NCBI GenBank assembly: GCA_963814095.1
Contig: CAWFBT010000007.1
Span: 1 to 64,000 of the forward strand
Source of the DNA: JACVRW01 sp963814095
GTDB lineage: Bacteria; Actinomycetota; Thermoleophilia; Solirubrobacterales; Thermoleophilaceae
Length of the DNA stretch: 64,000 nucleotides
Direction: 5' to 3'
This document shows positions 16,442 to 25,319 of the stretch, piece by piece. The position numbers and the translations under genes were made by a program. How positions within the stretch are numbered: position 1 is the first letter of the stretch; every line of letters begins with the position of its first letter. Below the pieces are notes generated by a model. That model ran no database searches and was not told the origin of the DNA. It was given only the letters and a program-made list of their open reading frames with translations.

Positions 16442-17376
16442 GCTTCGCCTCCCCCATCTATCTCGCGGCGCTCCTCCTGGTGCCGCTCGTGCTGGTCGCC
16501 TACGTGCTGTCACGCCGGCGCGCGCAGAAGTACGCGGTGCGCTTCCCCGCGGTCGGCACGCTCGCGCCGCTGCTCCCCAAGGCATCCACGTGGCGACGGC
16601 GGCTGCCGCTCGCGCTCTTCCTCGCCTCGCTCGCGGTCCTCGCGCTGGCGCTGGCCCGGCCGCACGCCACCGTGGCGGTGCCGAAGGAGCAGGCGTCGAT
16701 CATCCTCGTCACCGACGTGTCGCGCTCGATGCTGGCCGAGGACGTCGACCCGAGCCGGCTCGAGGCCGCCCGCTCCGCGGCCCAGCGCTTCCTCGCGGAG
16801 GTCCCGGACGAGGCGCTGATCGGGGCGGTGGCGTTCTCGACCGATCCGCACACGGTCGAGGAGCCGACCGAGGACCACGCGGAGATCGAGGCGCTGATCG
16901 ACGGACTGAGCGCCGACGGCGGCACCGCAGCAGGCGACGCGCTCGCGATGGCGCTCCGAATGGTCGACGGCCCCGCCGAGGACCGCCCGCCGGCAGCGAT
17001 CGTGCTGCTCTCGGACGGCGAGACCACGACCGGCATGGACCCGCTCCCGGTCGCCCGCGAGGCCCGCCGCCTCGGGGTGCCGATCCACACGGTCGCGCTC
17101 GGAACGCGCGAAGGGACGATCAGGACACCCGACGGCACGCTCCTGCCGGTCCCGCCCGACCCCGAGACCATGAAGAGGATCGCCGAGCTGTCCGGCGGCC
17201 GCGACTTCCAGGTCGACGACGCCGGCGAGCTCGCCGGCCTCTACGAGGATCTCGGCTCGCGCGTCGCGACCGAGACCGAGGACCGCGAGATCACGGCGGC
17301 CTTCGCAGCCGGCGGACTCGTCCTGCTCGTGCTGGCGGCCGCGCTGGGTGTGCGGGCGACGGCGCGGCTGCCGTAG
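16438..17376 (+). CDS. VWA-domain membrane protein (BatA-like), paralog of the htrA-linked copy
   Basis: A 312-residue protein with N-terminal helices at about 5-25 and 57-75, a VWA domain at 85-285 with MIDAS motif DVSRS (D93-S97), and a C-terminal helix (ITAAFAAGGLVLLVLAAALG). It aligns along its whole length with the protein at 11451: both begin SF(Q/A)SPIYL, reach the MIDAS at the same residue, and end in an E-rich stretch before the last helix. It is the substrate-recruiting partner expected for MoxR. Confidence 0.9.
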   Translation: MSFASPIYLAALLLVPLVLVAYVLSRRRAQKYAVRFPAVGTLAPLLPKASTWRRRLPLALFLASLAVLALALARPHATVAVPKEQASIILVTDVSRSMLAEDVDPSRLEAARSAAQRFLAEVPDEALIGAVAFSTDPHTVEEPTEDHAEIEALIDGLSADGGTAAGDALAMALRMVDGPAEDRPPAAIVLLSDGETTTGMDPLPVAREARRLGVPIHTVALGTREGTIRTPDGTLLPVPPDPETMKRIAELSGGRDFQVDDAGELAGLYEDLGSRVATETEDREITAAFAAGGLVLLVLAAALGVRATARLP

Positions 17377-17404
17377 CGCTAAACGAGGAAGCCGTCTTCG
17401 AGAG

Positions 17405-17477
17405 CTCCGGGGGTGGGACTCGAACCCACAACCTATCGGTTAACAGCCGATCGCTCCGCCAATTGAGCTACCCCGGA
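17405..17477 (-). tRNA. tRNA-Asn (anticodon GUU)
   Basis: A 73-nt cloverleaf on the minus strand with acceptor TCCGGGG/CCCCGGA, discriminator G, D arm AGCTCAATTGGCGGAGC, anticodon loop CTGTTAA and T loop GGTTCGAGTCC. CCA is not encoded. It lies between the VWA gene and rpoD. Confidence 0.96.
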
Positions 17478-17549
17478 CCGAACTGAGTCCTTGCACTACG
17501 CGGGAGAACGGTAGCGCCGTCAGGCAACGTTGACGATACCCGCCTCCAC

Positions 17550-17613
17550 CTACGAGTGGCAGTTGGCACAGAGCAGCGAATAGCCCTCCAGACTCTCAGC
17601 GTCCGAGCGCTCA
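17550..17613 (-). pseudogene. Remnant of an HNH-type zinc motif downstream of rpoD
   Basis: Just past the rpoD stop, another minus-strand frame reads GYSLLCANCHS and then a stop at 17550. A terminal LLCxNCH is the usual end of small HNH endonucleases in this lineage. There is no start or upstream HNH body, so this is at most a fragment, and chance cannot be excluded. Confidence 0.3.
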
Positions 17614-18795
17614 GGCCTCGTCGGCAGTGCCGGCGAGCCGGTCGGCGCCGCCGGAGCTCTTGAGCATTGCGAGCGTCTTGGATTCGATCTGGCGGACGCG
17701 CTCGCGGGTCACGCCGACCTCGTGGCCGATGTCCTCCAGGGTCATCGGGCCCTCGTCGCCGAGCCCGTAGCGCAGCTCGATCACCTTGCGCTCACGCCAG
17801 GGCAGCGAGTCGAGCACCTTCTGGAGGTCGTCGTCGCGCATGCGATTGGCGACAATCTCAAGCGGACGGTCGGTGGCCGAGTCCTCGATGAACTCGCCCA
17901 GCGAGGCATCGCCCTCCTCGCCACCCACGGGCGCCTCGAGCGACACCGGCTCCTGACCCAGCTTGAGGATCTCGTCGACCTTCTTGGCCGGCATCTCGAC
18001 GAGCTCGCCGATCTCCTCGGACGTCGGCTCGCGATTGTGCTTCTGGATCAACGACCGCTTCGCACGCGCGACGCGGTTCATCCGCTCGACCATATGCACA
18101 GGAATCCGGATCGTGCGCGACTGGTCGGCGAGCGCGCGCGTGATCGCCTGGCGGATCCACCAGGTCGCGTAGGTCGAGAACTTGAAGCCGCGGCGCCAGT
18201 CGAACTTCTCGACAGCGCGGATCAGGCCCAGGTTGCCCTCCTGGATCAGGTCGAGCAGCGTCAGCCCGCGGCCGTTGTAGCGCTTCGCGATCGACACGAC
18301 AAGCCGCAGATTCGCCTCGATCAGCGAATTCTTCGCCGTCATGTCGTTCATCTCGATCCGCTTCGCAAGCCGCACCTCGTCCTCACGAGTCAGAAGCGGC
18401 ACACGACCAATCGTGCGCAGATAGAGCCGCACCGCGTCCTCGGCACCCTGCTCCGGCGGCGCGACCACGAGACCGGCCGTGACGACACCGCCCTCGTCGT
18501 ACAGATCGGGCTCCTCGGACTCAGGCTCCTCGGACTCGGGCTCTTCCGCCTCGCTCTCCTGCGATTCCGCCTCCGGCTGGGCCTCGCCTGCTCCCTTCGC
18601 GTCCGGCGCGGCCCCGGTCTCGGGGTCGAGCTCGTCCTCTGAAGCGTTCAGGTCTTCGGCCTTGGGCCCAGTCTCCGCCTCAGCGTCGGGCTCTCCCACC
18701 GGCTCCCCGCCCACGCCCTCACCCTCGACGGCGTTCCGCGCGTCGAGCCCGTCGGCATCCGTGTCGCCCTGGAGCGGGTAGGCGCGATCGTTCAT
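17611..18795 (-). CDS. rpoD: Primary RNA polymerase sigma factor (RpoD/SigA)
   Basis: A 394-residue group 1 sigma factor. Region 1.2 is at about 118-150 (VRLYLRTIGRVPLLTREDEV), and region 2 holds ANLRLVVSIAKRYNGRGLT, then FKFSTYATWWIRQAITRAL. Region 3 follows, and the region 4.2 helix-turn-helix reads TLEDIGHEVGVTRERVRQIE. The first 110 residues are highly acidic (repeats of EEPES) in place of a recognisable region 1.1. ATG 18795 has a GAGGG ribosome binding site. It lies downstream of dnaG, as in many bacteria. It is probably the sigma factor that reads the TANNNT promoters in this window. Confidence 0.95.
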   Translation of the reverse strand: MNDRAYPLQGDTDADGLDARNAVEGEGVGGEPVGEPDAEAETGPKAEDLNASEDELDPETGAAPDAKGAGEAQPEAESQESEAEEPESEEPESEEPDLYDEGGVVTAGLVVAPPEQGAEDAVRLYLRTIGRVPLLTREDEVRLAKRIEMNDMTAKNSLIEANLRLVVSIAKRYNGRGLTLLDLIQEGNLGLIRAVEKFDWRRGFKFSTYATWWIRQAITRALADQSRTIRIPVHMVERMNRVARAKRSLIQKHNREPTSEEIGELVEMPAKKVDEILKLGQEPVSLEAPVGGEEGDASLGEFIEDSATDRPLEIVANRMRDDDLQKVLDSLPWRERKVIELRYGLGDEGPMTLEDIGHEVGVTRERVRQIESKTLAMLKSSGGADRLAGTADEA

Positions 18796-18868
18796 CAGCA
18801 ATCCCTCTGCGGCGCGGTCACGACCATCCGGGCCGGCACCATGGAGCCGCGTTGCAAGGCTACTCGCT

Positions 18869-20644
18869 TCACGCCGTTTGCCCCATGACTTGGTCCATAT
18901 CGCGCCGGACCTGCTGGCGCGCCCCCGCGAGCTGCATACGGCGCGCATCGTCGTCGGCGCGCCGCATCTCACGCTCGATCATGCGCAACTCCAGTTGCAG
19001 ATAGCTCATGCGCAGCGCCGGCTCGGTCGCCTCGCCCTGCTCCTGCGCCGCCATGGCGACACCGGTTACGACCGCGGCCATCGCGGGGTCGTCCTCGCCG
19101 AGTCCGGCAAGCGGGTCGTCGAACGACGCCAGCAGATGGGCCCGCGCCGAGCGCAGAGCCGGCGAGGAGAGATGCTCCTCGGACAGCCGCTCGAGGTAGT
19201 CGCGCCCCAGTGCGCCGCTCGCGAGGCACATCGACAGGTAGGCGCGCTCCGCTGCGACCGACGCATCGCCGAAGCCGCTGGACGGCGACGGCGTGAGCGG
19301 CTGCTCGGGGCCGGGGTCGCCGGCGCCGTACGCCGGCTGGGGCCGCACGGGCGCCGGGTTGGACAGGACGTAGTCCACGGGAACGTCGAGACGGTCCGCT
19401 GCCTCGCGGACGAGCGCGTCCCTGGTTGCGGTCCGTTCGGGCACTGCCGATATCAACTTCCGCGCCTCCCCAAGAGCCTTGTCCCTGCCTGAAGGCGTGT
19501 CGAGGTCTGCATCGGCAAGTACCCGACGTACCTGAAACTCGATCATGGGTACCGCGCGCTCCATCCGCTCTACGAACCGCTCTGGACCGGCGGAAGTTAC
19601 GAGCTCTGCAGGATCCGTCCCTTCCGGCATCTCGACCACGCGCAGCTCGAGCCCGCGCTCCTCGGCAAGCCGCGAGGCCCGCAGCATCGCCTCCTGGCCG
19701 GAGCGATCGGCGTCGAGGGCGAGTATCAGCGTCGAGGCGGCGCGGCCGACCTCGGCGAGCTGCTCCTGCGTGAGCGCCGTGCCCATGATCGCGACGGCCT
19801 CGCGGATGCCGGCCTGGTGGAGGGCGAGCACGTCCGTATAACCCTCGACGACGACGATCCGACCGCTCTTGGCGGCCTCGGCGCGCGCGATGTCGAGCCC
19901 GAAGAGCTGGCGGCCCTTGTGGTAGAGCTCGTTCTCGCTCGTGTTGAGGTACTTCGGTCCGCGGCCCTCGCCCATCTGGCGCGCGCCGAAGCCGAGCACG
20001 CGCCCGCGCCCGTCGGCGAGCGGGAACATGATCCGGCCCCTGAAGCGGTCGTAGGCGCTGCGCCCGTCGCGGCCGCGCTGCGCCAGCCCCGCCGCCATCA
20101 GCTCCTCCTCGCTGAAACCGCCCTGGCGCGCGCCGAGCAGCATCCGGTCCCACGCGCTCGGGGCGTAGCCGACGCGGAAGCTGCGCAGGATCTCATCGGA
20201 GAAGCCGCGGCCCGCGAGGTAGTCGCGCGCCCGCGCGGCCTCCGTCGAGTCCCACAGGTAGCTGTCGTAGAAGCGCGCCGCCCGGTCGAGCAGCGCGAGC
20301 AGCCGTTCTCGGCGGCGCCGGCGCGCCTCTGCCTGCGGGTCCTCGTTCTCGAGCTCGAGCTCGACGCCGTAGCGATCGGCGAGGAACTCGACTGCCTCGC
20401 GGAAGTCGAGGCCCTCGGTCTGCTCGACGAAGCCGATCGCGTCGCCCTTTGCGTGGCAGCCGAAGCAGTAGAAGAGCTTCTCCTGCGCGTTCACGGAGAA
20501 CGAGGGCGTGCGCTCGTCGTGGAAGGGGCAGAGGCCGGTCAGGCGCGAGCCGACCCGGCGCAGGTCGGTCTTCGATCCCACGAGCTCGGCCATGTCCACC
20601 GTGTCCCGCAGGCGCTCGATCGAGTCGCGCGTGTAGAGCGCCAT
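18869..20644 (-). CDS. dnaG: DNA primase
   Basis: A 591-residue primase. The N-terminal zinc ribbon has C39, H42, C60 and C63. The central RNA polymerase domain contains FGARQMGEGRGPKYLNTSE, and the TOPRIM core includes VVVEGYTDVLALHQAGI and LALDADRSGQEA. The C-terminal helicase-interacting part is alpha-helical and divergent. It makes RNA primers at the replication fork. The start overlaps the dgt stop by one base (TGATG), so the genes are translationally coupled. Confidence 0.95.
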   Translation of the reverse strand: MALYTRDSIERLRDTVDMAELVGSKTDLRRVGSRLTGLCPFHDERTPSFSVNAQEKLFYCFGCHAKGDAIGFVEQTEGLDFREAVEFLADRYGVELELENEDPQAEARRRRRERLLALLDRAARFYDSYLWDSTEAARARDYLAGRGFSDEILRSFRVGYAPSAWDRMLLGARQGGFSEEELMAAGLAQRGRDGRSAYDRFRGRIMFPLADGRGRVLGFGARQMGEGRGPKYLNTSENELYHKGRQLFGLDIARAEAAKSGRIVVVEGYTDVLALHQAGIREAVAIMGTALTQEQLAEVGRAASTLILALDADRSGQEAMLRASRLAEERGLELRVVEMPEGTDPAELVTSAGPERFVERMERAVPMIEFQVRRVLADADLDTPSGRDKALGEARKLISAVPERTATRDALVREAADRLDVPVDYVLSNPAPVRPQPAYGAGDPGPEQPLTPSPSSGFGDASVAAERAYLSMCLASGALGRDYLERLSEEHLSSPALRSARAHLLASFDDPLAGLGEDDPAMAAVVTGVAMAAQEQGEATEPALRMSYLQLELRMIEREMRRADDDARRMQLAGARQQVRRDMDQVMGQTA

Positions 20645-21639
20645 CAGAAGCCCTGCGGTATCGACAGGTCCGCGAAGGCGCGGATCGCGAAGCGGTCGGT
20701 CATCCCAGCGAGCCAGTCGACGACGCGCTCCTGTTCTGACGCGCCCTCCACCACCGGCGGCGGCGGATTGGCCGCGTACTCCTCGAACAGCGTCCGCAGG
20801 AGCCGCTCGATGCGCGGCTTCTCGAGCTGCGCGTCGGGGCCGAGGTAGACGCGCTCGAACATGAACGAGCGCAGGCGCAGCATGGCGCCGCCGACGTCCT
20901 CGCCTTGCACGATGTCTCCGGCCGGCTCGGAGCGGTCGAGCAGGTCGCCCACGAGCGTCTCGATCCGCTCGGAGCCGGTCGAGCCGAGCAGCTCGATCTC
21001 GTCGCGCGGCAGGTCCTCGAAGCGCAGGATCCCCGCCCGCAGGGCGTCGTCGATGTCGTGGTTGATGTAGGCGATGCGATCGACGAGCTTGACGATTCGG
21101 CCCTCGAGCGTGGCCGGCGTGTGCGGGCCCCTGTGGTTCCTGATCCCGTCGCGCACCTGCTCGGTCAGGTTCAGTGCCTCGATCCGCTCGACCACACGAA
21201 GTGAATGCTCGTTGTGGCGGAACCCGCTCCCCCAGCGCTCGCGTACGCAGGCGTCGAGGACCTCCTCGCCGATGTGGCCGAACGGCGGGTGGCCGAGGTC
21301 ATGGCCCAGCGAGATCGCCTCTGTGAGGTCCTCGTTGAGCGCGAGCGCGCGCGCGACGTTGCGCGCAATCCCGGACGCCTCGAGCGTGTGCGTGAGCCGG
21401 GTGCGGTAGTGGTCGCCCTCGGGCGCGATGAAGACCTGTGTCTTGTGCTTCAGGCGCCTGAAGGCCTTCGAGTGCACGATCCGGTCGCGGTCGCGCTGAA
21501 ACGGCGTGCGGTGATCGGAGTCCTGCTCATCGACGACTCGCCGCGCGGGATACGAGCGCGTTGCCAGCGGGGACAGCGACTCGCGCTCGAGCCGCTCCAC
21601 CCGCTCGGCGAAGGGAGTCCGAGCGAGCTGCGGAGGCAT
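20644..21639 (-). CDS. dgt: Deoxyguanosinetriphosphate triphosphohydrolase-like protein
   Basis: A 331-residue HD-domain dNTPase. The metal site is visible as RLTHTLE, then GHDLGHPPFGHIGEE, with the last aspartate in KLVDRIAYINHDIDDA. RTPFQRDRDRIVHSKAFRRL at the N-terminus is a family signature. It hydrolyses dNTPs to nucleosides and triphosphate; in actinobacteria it sits upstream of dnaG, as here. ATG 21639. Confidence 0.93.
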   Translation of the reverse strand: MPPQLARTPFAERVERLERESLSPLATRSYPARRVVDEQDSDHRTPFQRDRDRIVHSKAFRRLKHKTQVFIAPEGDHYRTRLTHTLEASGIARNVARALALNEDLTEAISLGHDLGHPPFGHIGEEVLDACVRERWGSGFRHNEHSLRVVERIEALNLTEQVRDGIRNHRGPHTPATLEGRIVKLVDRIAYINHDIDDALRAGILRFEDLPRDEIELLGSTGSERIETLVGDLLDRSEPAGDIVQGEDVGGAMLRLRSFMFERVYLGPDAQLEKPRIERLLRTLFEEYAANPPPPVVEGASEQERVVDWLAGMTDRFAIRAFADLSIPQGF

Positions 21640-21682
21640 GCCGCGTCGATTCTGGCAGCCCTGTGAAGGGGTCAGGCGGCGA

Positions 21683-24301
21683 TCAGGAGCTCGACGAGGC
21701 CCTGATGGCGCTCTGGGCGGCCGCGACGCGCGCGACCGGCACGCGGTAGGGCGAGCAGCTCACGTAGTCGAGGCCGGCGATCTGGAAGAAGGCGATCGAG
21801 TCGGGATCGCCGCCGTGCTCGCCGCAGATGCCGAGTTTCAGGTCCGGCTTCGCCTCGCGCCCGACCCAGGCCGCGAGCCGCACGAGCCAGCCCACGCCCG
21901 GCGCGTCGATCGTCTCGAACGGGCTGCGCTCGACGATCTTCAGCTCCATGTAGCGCGCCAGCATGCCGCCGACGTCGTCGCGCGAGAAGCCGAGCGCGGT
22001 CTGCGTGAGGTCGTTCGTGCCGAACGAGAAGAAGTCGGCGCGCGCGGCGATCCGGTCGGCGACGAAGCAGGCGCGCGGCAGCTCGATCATCGTCCCCAGC
22101 AGGAGCGGGAGGTCGCTTCCTCCCTCGTCCTCGACCACCCGCTCGACGAGCTCGCGCATCAGCTCGAGCTCCTGCTCGTAGGTGATCAGCGGGACCATCA
22201 CCTCGAGCTCGGGTGGCTTGTCGAGCGACAGCGCCGCTCGCACGATCGCGCGCACCTGCATCTCGTAGATCTCGGGTTGCAGGATCGCGAGGCGTACGCC
22301 GCGCGTGCCCAGCATCGGGTTCGTCTCCGCCAGCGTGTGCACGCGCTCGAGGGTGCTCTCGAGCTCCTCGAGCTCGTCGCTCTCCTCGATCCGCGCGCGC
22401 TCCACCTCCTGGGCGAGCGCCTCGGCGTTGGGAATGAACTCGTGCAGCGGCGGGTCGAGCAGCCGGATCGTGACGGGCAGCCCGCGCATCGACTCGAAGA
22501 GGGCCTTGAAGTGCTCCGTCTGGAGCTCGAGCAGCCGGTCGAGCTCCTTGTTCCTGGCCTCGTCGTCCTCGGCCATGATCATCGCCTGCATCGTCGCCTG
22601 GTGCTTGGTGCCGAGGAAGATGTGCTCCGAGCGGCAGAGCCCTATGCCCTCCGCGCCGAACTCGCGGGCCTTCTCGGCGTCCTCGGCCGTGTCGGCGTTG
22701 GCCCGGACGCCGAGGGTGCGCAGCTCGTCGGCCCAGCCCAGCAGCGCCTCGAAGCGGTCGCTCACCTCAGGCGCCTCGAGCGGCACCTCGTCCGCCGTGA
22801 CCACGCCGGTGCTGCCGTCGATCGCGATCTGGTCGCCCTCCGACAGCTTCGTGTCGCCGACCCGCAGCGTCTTCGCGTGCAGGTCGATCTCGAGCTCGCC
22901 CGCTCCCGCCACGCAGGGCTTGCCCATCCCGCGCGCGACGAGCGCGGCGTGGCTCGCCTTGCCGCCCTTGCTCGTGAGGATGCCCTGGGCCGCGTGGAAG
23001 CCCGCCACGTCGTCCGCCTCCGTGAAGGGCCGCACCAGGATCACGTCGCGGTCCTCCCTGCCAGCCGCGACGGCGTCGTCGGCCGTGAACACGATCGCAC
23101 CCGTGGCCGCGCCGGGCGACGCGGCCACGCCCTTGGTCAGGACCTCGAAGTCCGCGTCGCGCGCGAAGGCCGGATGCAGCAGCGCGTCGAGCCGCTCGGC
23201 GTCGATCGTCAACACCGCCTCCACCTTGTCGAGGAGGCCCTCCTCGACCGCGTCGACGGCGAAGCGCACCGCAGCCTGCGCCGGCCGCTTCGCGTCGCGC
23301 GTCTGGAGCATGTAGAGGGTCCCCTCCTCCACGGTGAACTCCGTGTCCTGCATGTCCTTGTAGTGGCTCTCGAGCGTGCGCAGGATCTCCATCAGCTGCT
23401 CGTGCGCGTCGGGCATCAGCTCCTTCATCTCGGAGATGTCGAGCGGCGTGCGGACGCCGGAGACGACGTCCTCGCCCTGCGCGTTCACGAGGAAATCGCC
23501 CGACGGCTCCGGCGCGCCGGTGACCTCGTCGCGCGAGAACGCAACCCCGGAGCACGACTTGTCGCCGCGGTTGCCGAACACCATCTGCTGGACGTTGACC
23601 GCCGTGCCCCACCTGTCCGGGATGCGGTTGATGCGCCGGTACTCGACCGCGCGCCGGCCGGTCCAGGAGTCGAATACCGCGCGGATCGCCTCGATCAGCT
23701 GCTCGCGCGGCTCCTGCGGGAACTCGTCCTCGTAGGCGTCCTTGAAGGCCTGGGTGAGCGCCTTCAGGTCGTCGACCGACAGCTCCGTGTCCTCCTTCAC
23801 ACCGGCCTCGCGCTTGCGCTCCTCGATCAGCTCCTCGAAGCGCTCACCGGCAATGCCGCGGCACACGTTCCCGAACATCTGCACGAAGCGCCGGTACGAG
23901 TCCCACGCGAAGCGGTCGCCCCCGAGGCCCTCGACCGACTCGTCGTTGAGACCGAGGTTGAGGACCGTGTCGAGCATCCCGGGCATCGACTCGCGCGCAC
24001 CCGAGCGGACCGATACGAGCAGCGGGTCCTGTCCGTCACCGAGCTTCTTGCCGGCCTGGTCCTCGAGCCGGCCGAGTGCCTCGTCGACCTGGTCCTCGAG
24101 GCCGTCGGGGAGCTCCCCGCCCGCCTCCATGTAGGCGACGCAGGCCTCGGTCGTGATCGTGAACCCGGCGGGCACGCGCTCGGGACCGAGCACGCGCGTC
24201 ATCTCCGCCACGTTGGCGCCCTTGCCGCCGAGGAGCTCGCGCATGTCCCTCGAGCCCTCCGTGAAGTCGTAGACGAGCTGCGTGTCTGCGGCGACGCTCA
24301 T
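21683..24301 (-). CDS. ppdK: Pyruvate, phosphate dikinase
   Basis: An 872-residue enzyme interconverting pyruvate, ATP and phosphate with PEP, AMP and PPi. The ATP-grasp domain begins at LLGGKGANVAEMTRVLG. The phosphohistidine domain has GGKASHAALVARGMGKPCV, with the catalytic histidine. The PEP-binding TIM barrel carries SEHIFLGTKHQATMQAMI and the catalytic cysteine in LGICGEHGGDP. Length and domain order are normal. Start ATG 24301 lies 18 bp after recO. It probably serves gluconeogenesis or PPi-linked glycolysis. Confidence 0.96.
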   Translation of the reverse strand: MSVAADTQLVYDFTEGSRDMRELLGGKGANVAEMTRVLGPERVPAGFTITTEACVAYMEAGGELPDGLEDQVDEALGRLEDQAGKKLGDGQDPLLVSVRSGARESMPGMLDTVLNLGLNDESVEGLGGDRFAWDSYRRFVQMFGNVCRGIAGERFEELIEERKREAGVKEDTELSVDDLKALTQAFKDAYEDEFPQEPREQLIEAIRAVFDSWTGRRAVEYRRINRIPDRWGTAVNVQQMVFGNRGDKSCSGVAFSRDEVTGAPEPSGDFLVNAQGEDVVSGVRTPLDISEMKELMPDAHEQLMEILRTLESHYKDMQDTEFTVEEGTLYMLQTRDAKRPAQAAVRFAVDAVEEGLLDKVEAVLTIDAERLDALLHPAFARDADFEVLTKGVAASPGAATGAIVFTADDAVAAGREDRDVILVRPFTEADDVAGFHAAQGILTSKGGKASHAALVARGMGKPCVAGAGELEIDLHAKTLRVGDTKLSEGDQIAIDGSTGVVTADEVPLEAPEVSDRFEALLGWADELRTLGVRANADTAEDAEKAREFGAEGIGLCRSEHIFLGTKHQATMQAMIMAEDDEARNKELDRLLELQTEHFKALFESMRGLPVTIRLLDPPLHEFIPNAEALAQEVERARIEESDELEELESTLERVHTLAETNPMLGTRGVRLAILQPEIYEMQVRAIVRAALSLDKPPELEVMVPLITYEQELELMRELVERVVEDEGGSDLPLLLGTMIELPRACFVADRIAARADFFSFGTNDLTQTALGFSRDDVGGMLARYMELKIVERSPFETIDAPGVGWLVRLAAWVGREAKPDLKLGICGEHGGDPDSIAFFQIAGLDYVSCSPYRVPVARVAAAQSAIRASSSS

Positions 24302-24318
24302 CGCCCGCACTGTATTCC

Positions 24319-25035
24319 TTACGCGACGCGCCTCAATCGCACGTGCGCATGGTGCTCGAGCGTCTCCGCCATGGCCCGGTCGGCCTGCGCGAGCGCCCGC
24401 TCGGAGGCACCCGGCGCTTCCGCCAGCGGGCGCGCGAGCGCCTCGACGAGGAAGCGGTGGGCATCTTCGCCGAGCGGAAACGAGCCCGCTTCGCAGCCAG
24501 CGCAGACGACCCCGCCGGCACTTGGCGAAAAGCCGCCGAGATGCTCGGCGTCCCCGCACGTCGCGCACGACGCGAGCTCGGGCGCGAAGCCGGCGGCGAG
24601 CAGCAGCTTGATCCGGAAGGCGAGCGCCTGGGAGCGGCAGGCGTGCGCCGGGTCGGCGTCCAGCAGTGCCAGCTCGTTGCAGAGCAGGTTGTAGGCGAGC
24701 GGGTTGGGCTCGCTCGAGTCGAGCAGCCGCAGCACCGCCTCGCACGCCTGCGTGCCGCGCTCCAGCGAGTCGCGGCGCTCGCGCAGCGCGGCGTGGGCGT
24801 GAACCGTGTCCGCCTGGCTGATCGTGCACAGCTCGCCGCGGCCCTGATGCAGGACGAGCTGCACCCGGCTGAGCGGCTCGAGCCTGCCGCCGAGGCGAGA
24901 CTTCACGCGCCGCACGCCCTTCGCCACCGCGCCGACGCGCCCGTACTCGGCCGTGTAGAGGTGCAGCACGCGATCCGCCTCACCGAAGCGAATCGAGCGC
25001 AGCACCACTGCTTCGGTCTTGAAGGACCCGGGCAC
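24319..25035 (-). CDS. recO: DNA repair protein RecO
   Basis: A 238-residue protein with the N-terminal OB fold (KTEAVVLRSIRFGEADRVLH, then VAKGVRRVKSRLGGRLEPL) and a C-terminal helical domain. The zinc site is CATCGD and later VVCAGC. RecO loads RecA on SSB-coated DNA with RecR and anneals strands. It starts at GTG 25035, divergent from glutaredoxin with only 19 bp between the starts. Confidence 0.93.
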   Translation of the reverse strand: MPGSFKTEAVVLRSIRFGEADRVLHLYTAEYGRVGAVAKGVRRVKSRLGGRLEPLSRVQLVLHQGRGELCTISQADTVHAHAALRERRDSLERGTQACEAVLRLLDSSEPNPLAYNLLCNELALLDADPAHACRSQALAFRIKLLLAAGFAPELASCATCGDAEHLGGFSPSAGGVVCAGCEAGSFPLGEDAHRFLVEALARPLAEAPGASERALAQADRAMAETLEHHAHVRLRRVA

Positions 25036-25039
25036 GACC

Positions 25040-25045
25040 TAGACT
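25040..25045 (+). promoter_or_regulatory. Leaderless-type -10 box of the glutaredoxin gene
   Basis: TAGACT nine bases before ATG 25055; the whole intergenic space is only 19 bp, leaving no room for a leader. Confidence 0.6.
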
Positions 25046-25054
25046 CTGAATCCG

Positions 25055-25318
25055 ATGTCGGACGCGAACGGGGTAGTTCTCTACACCACGGAGCCCTGCG
25101 GCTTCTGCCGCCAGGCGAAGGCCCTGCTGCAGGCCCGCGGGGTCGACTACAGCGAGATCAACCTCGCCAAGGACCCCGAGGGCCGCGCCGCGCTCGTCGC
25201 CCTCACCGGCCAGATGACCTTCCCGCAGATCGTGGTCGGAGAGCGCGCCATCGGCGGCTTCCGCGAGCTGCTCGAGGCCGACCGCGCCGGCAGCCTCGAG
25301 GTCCTGCTCGCCGCCTGA
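25055..25318 (+). CDS. Glutaredoxin-like protein
   Basis: An 87-residue glutaredoxin/mycoredoxin-fold protein with active site CGFC (C15, C18), cis-proline in TFPQIVVGE and the C-terminal GGFREL glutathione/mycothiol groove motif. Actinobacteria often use mycothiol, so a mycoredoxin role is possible; the thiol cofactor cannot be read from sequence. It is followed one base later by an aldo/keto reductase, likely in one operon. Confidence 0.9.
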   Translation: MSDANGVVLYTTEPCGFCRQAKALLQARGVDYSEINLAKDPEGRAALVALTGQMTFPQIVVGERAIGGFRELLEADRAGSLEVLLAA

Positions 25319-25319
25319 G

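Noticed and set aside
21638..24694. Thousand-residue open frame opposite ppdK
   Set aside because: It mirrors the codon structure of ppdK, has no domain pattern, and is rich in Arg/Ala/Leu/Val; a GC-rich antisense shadow.
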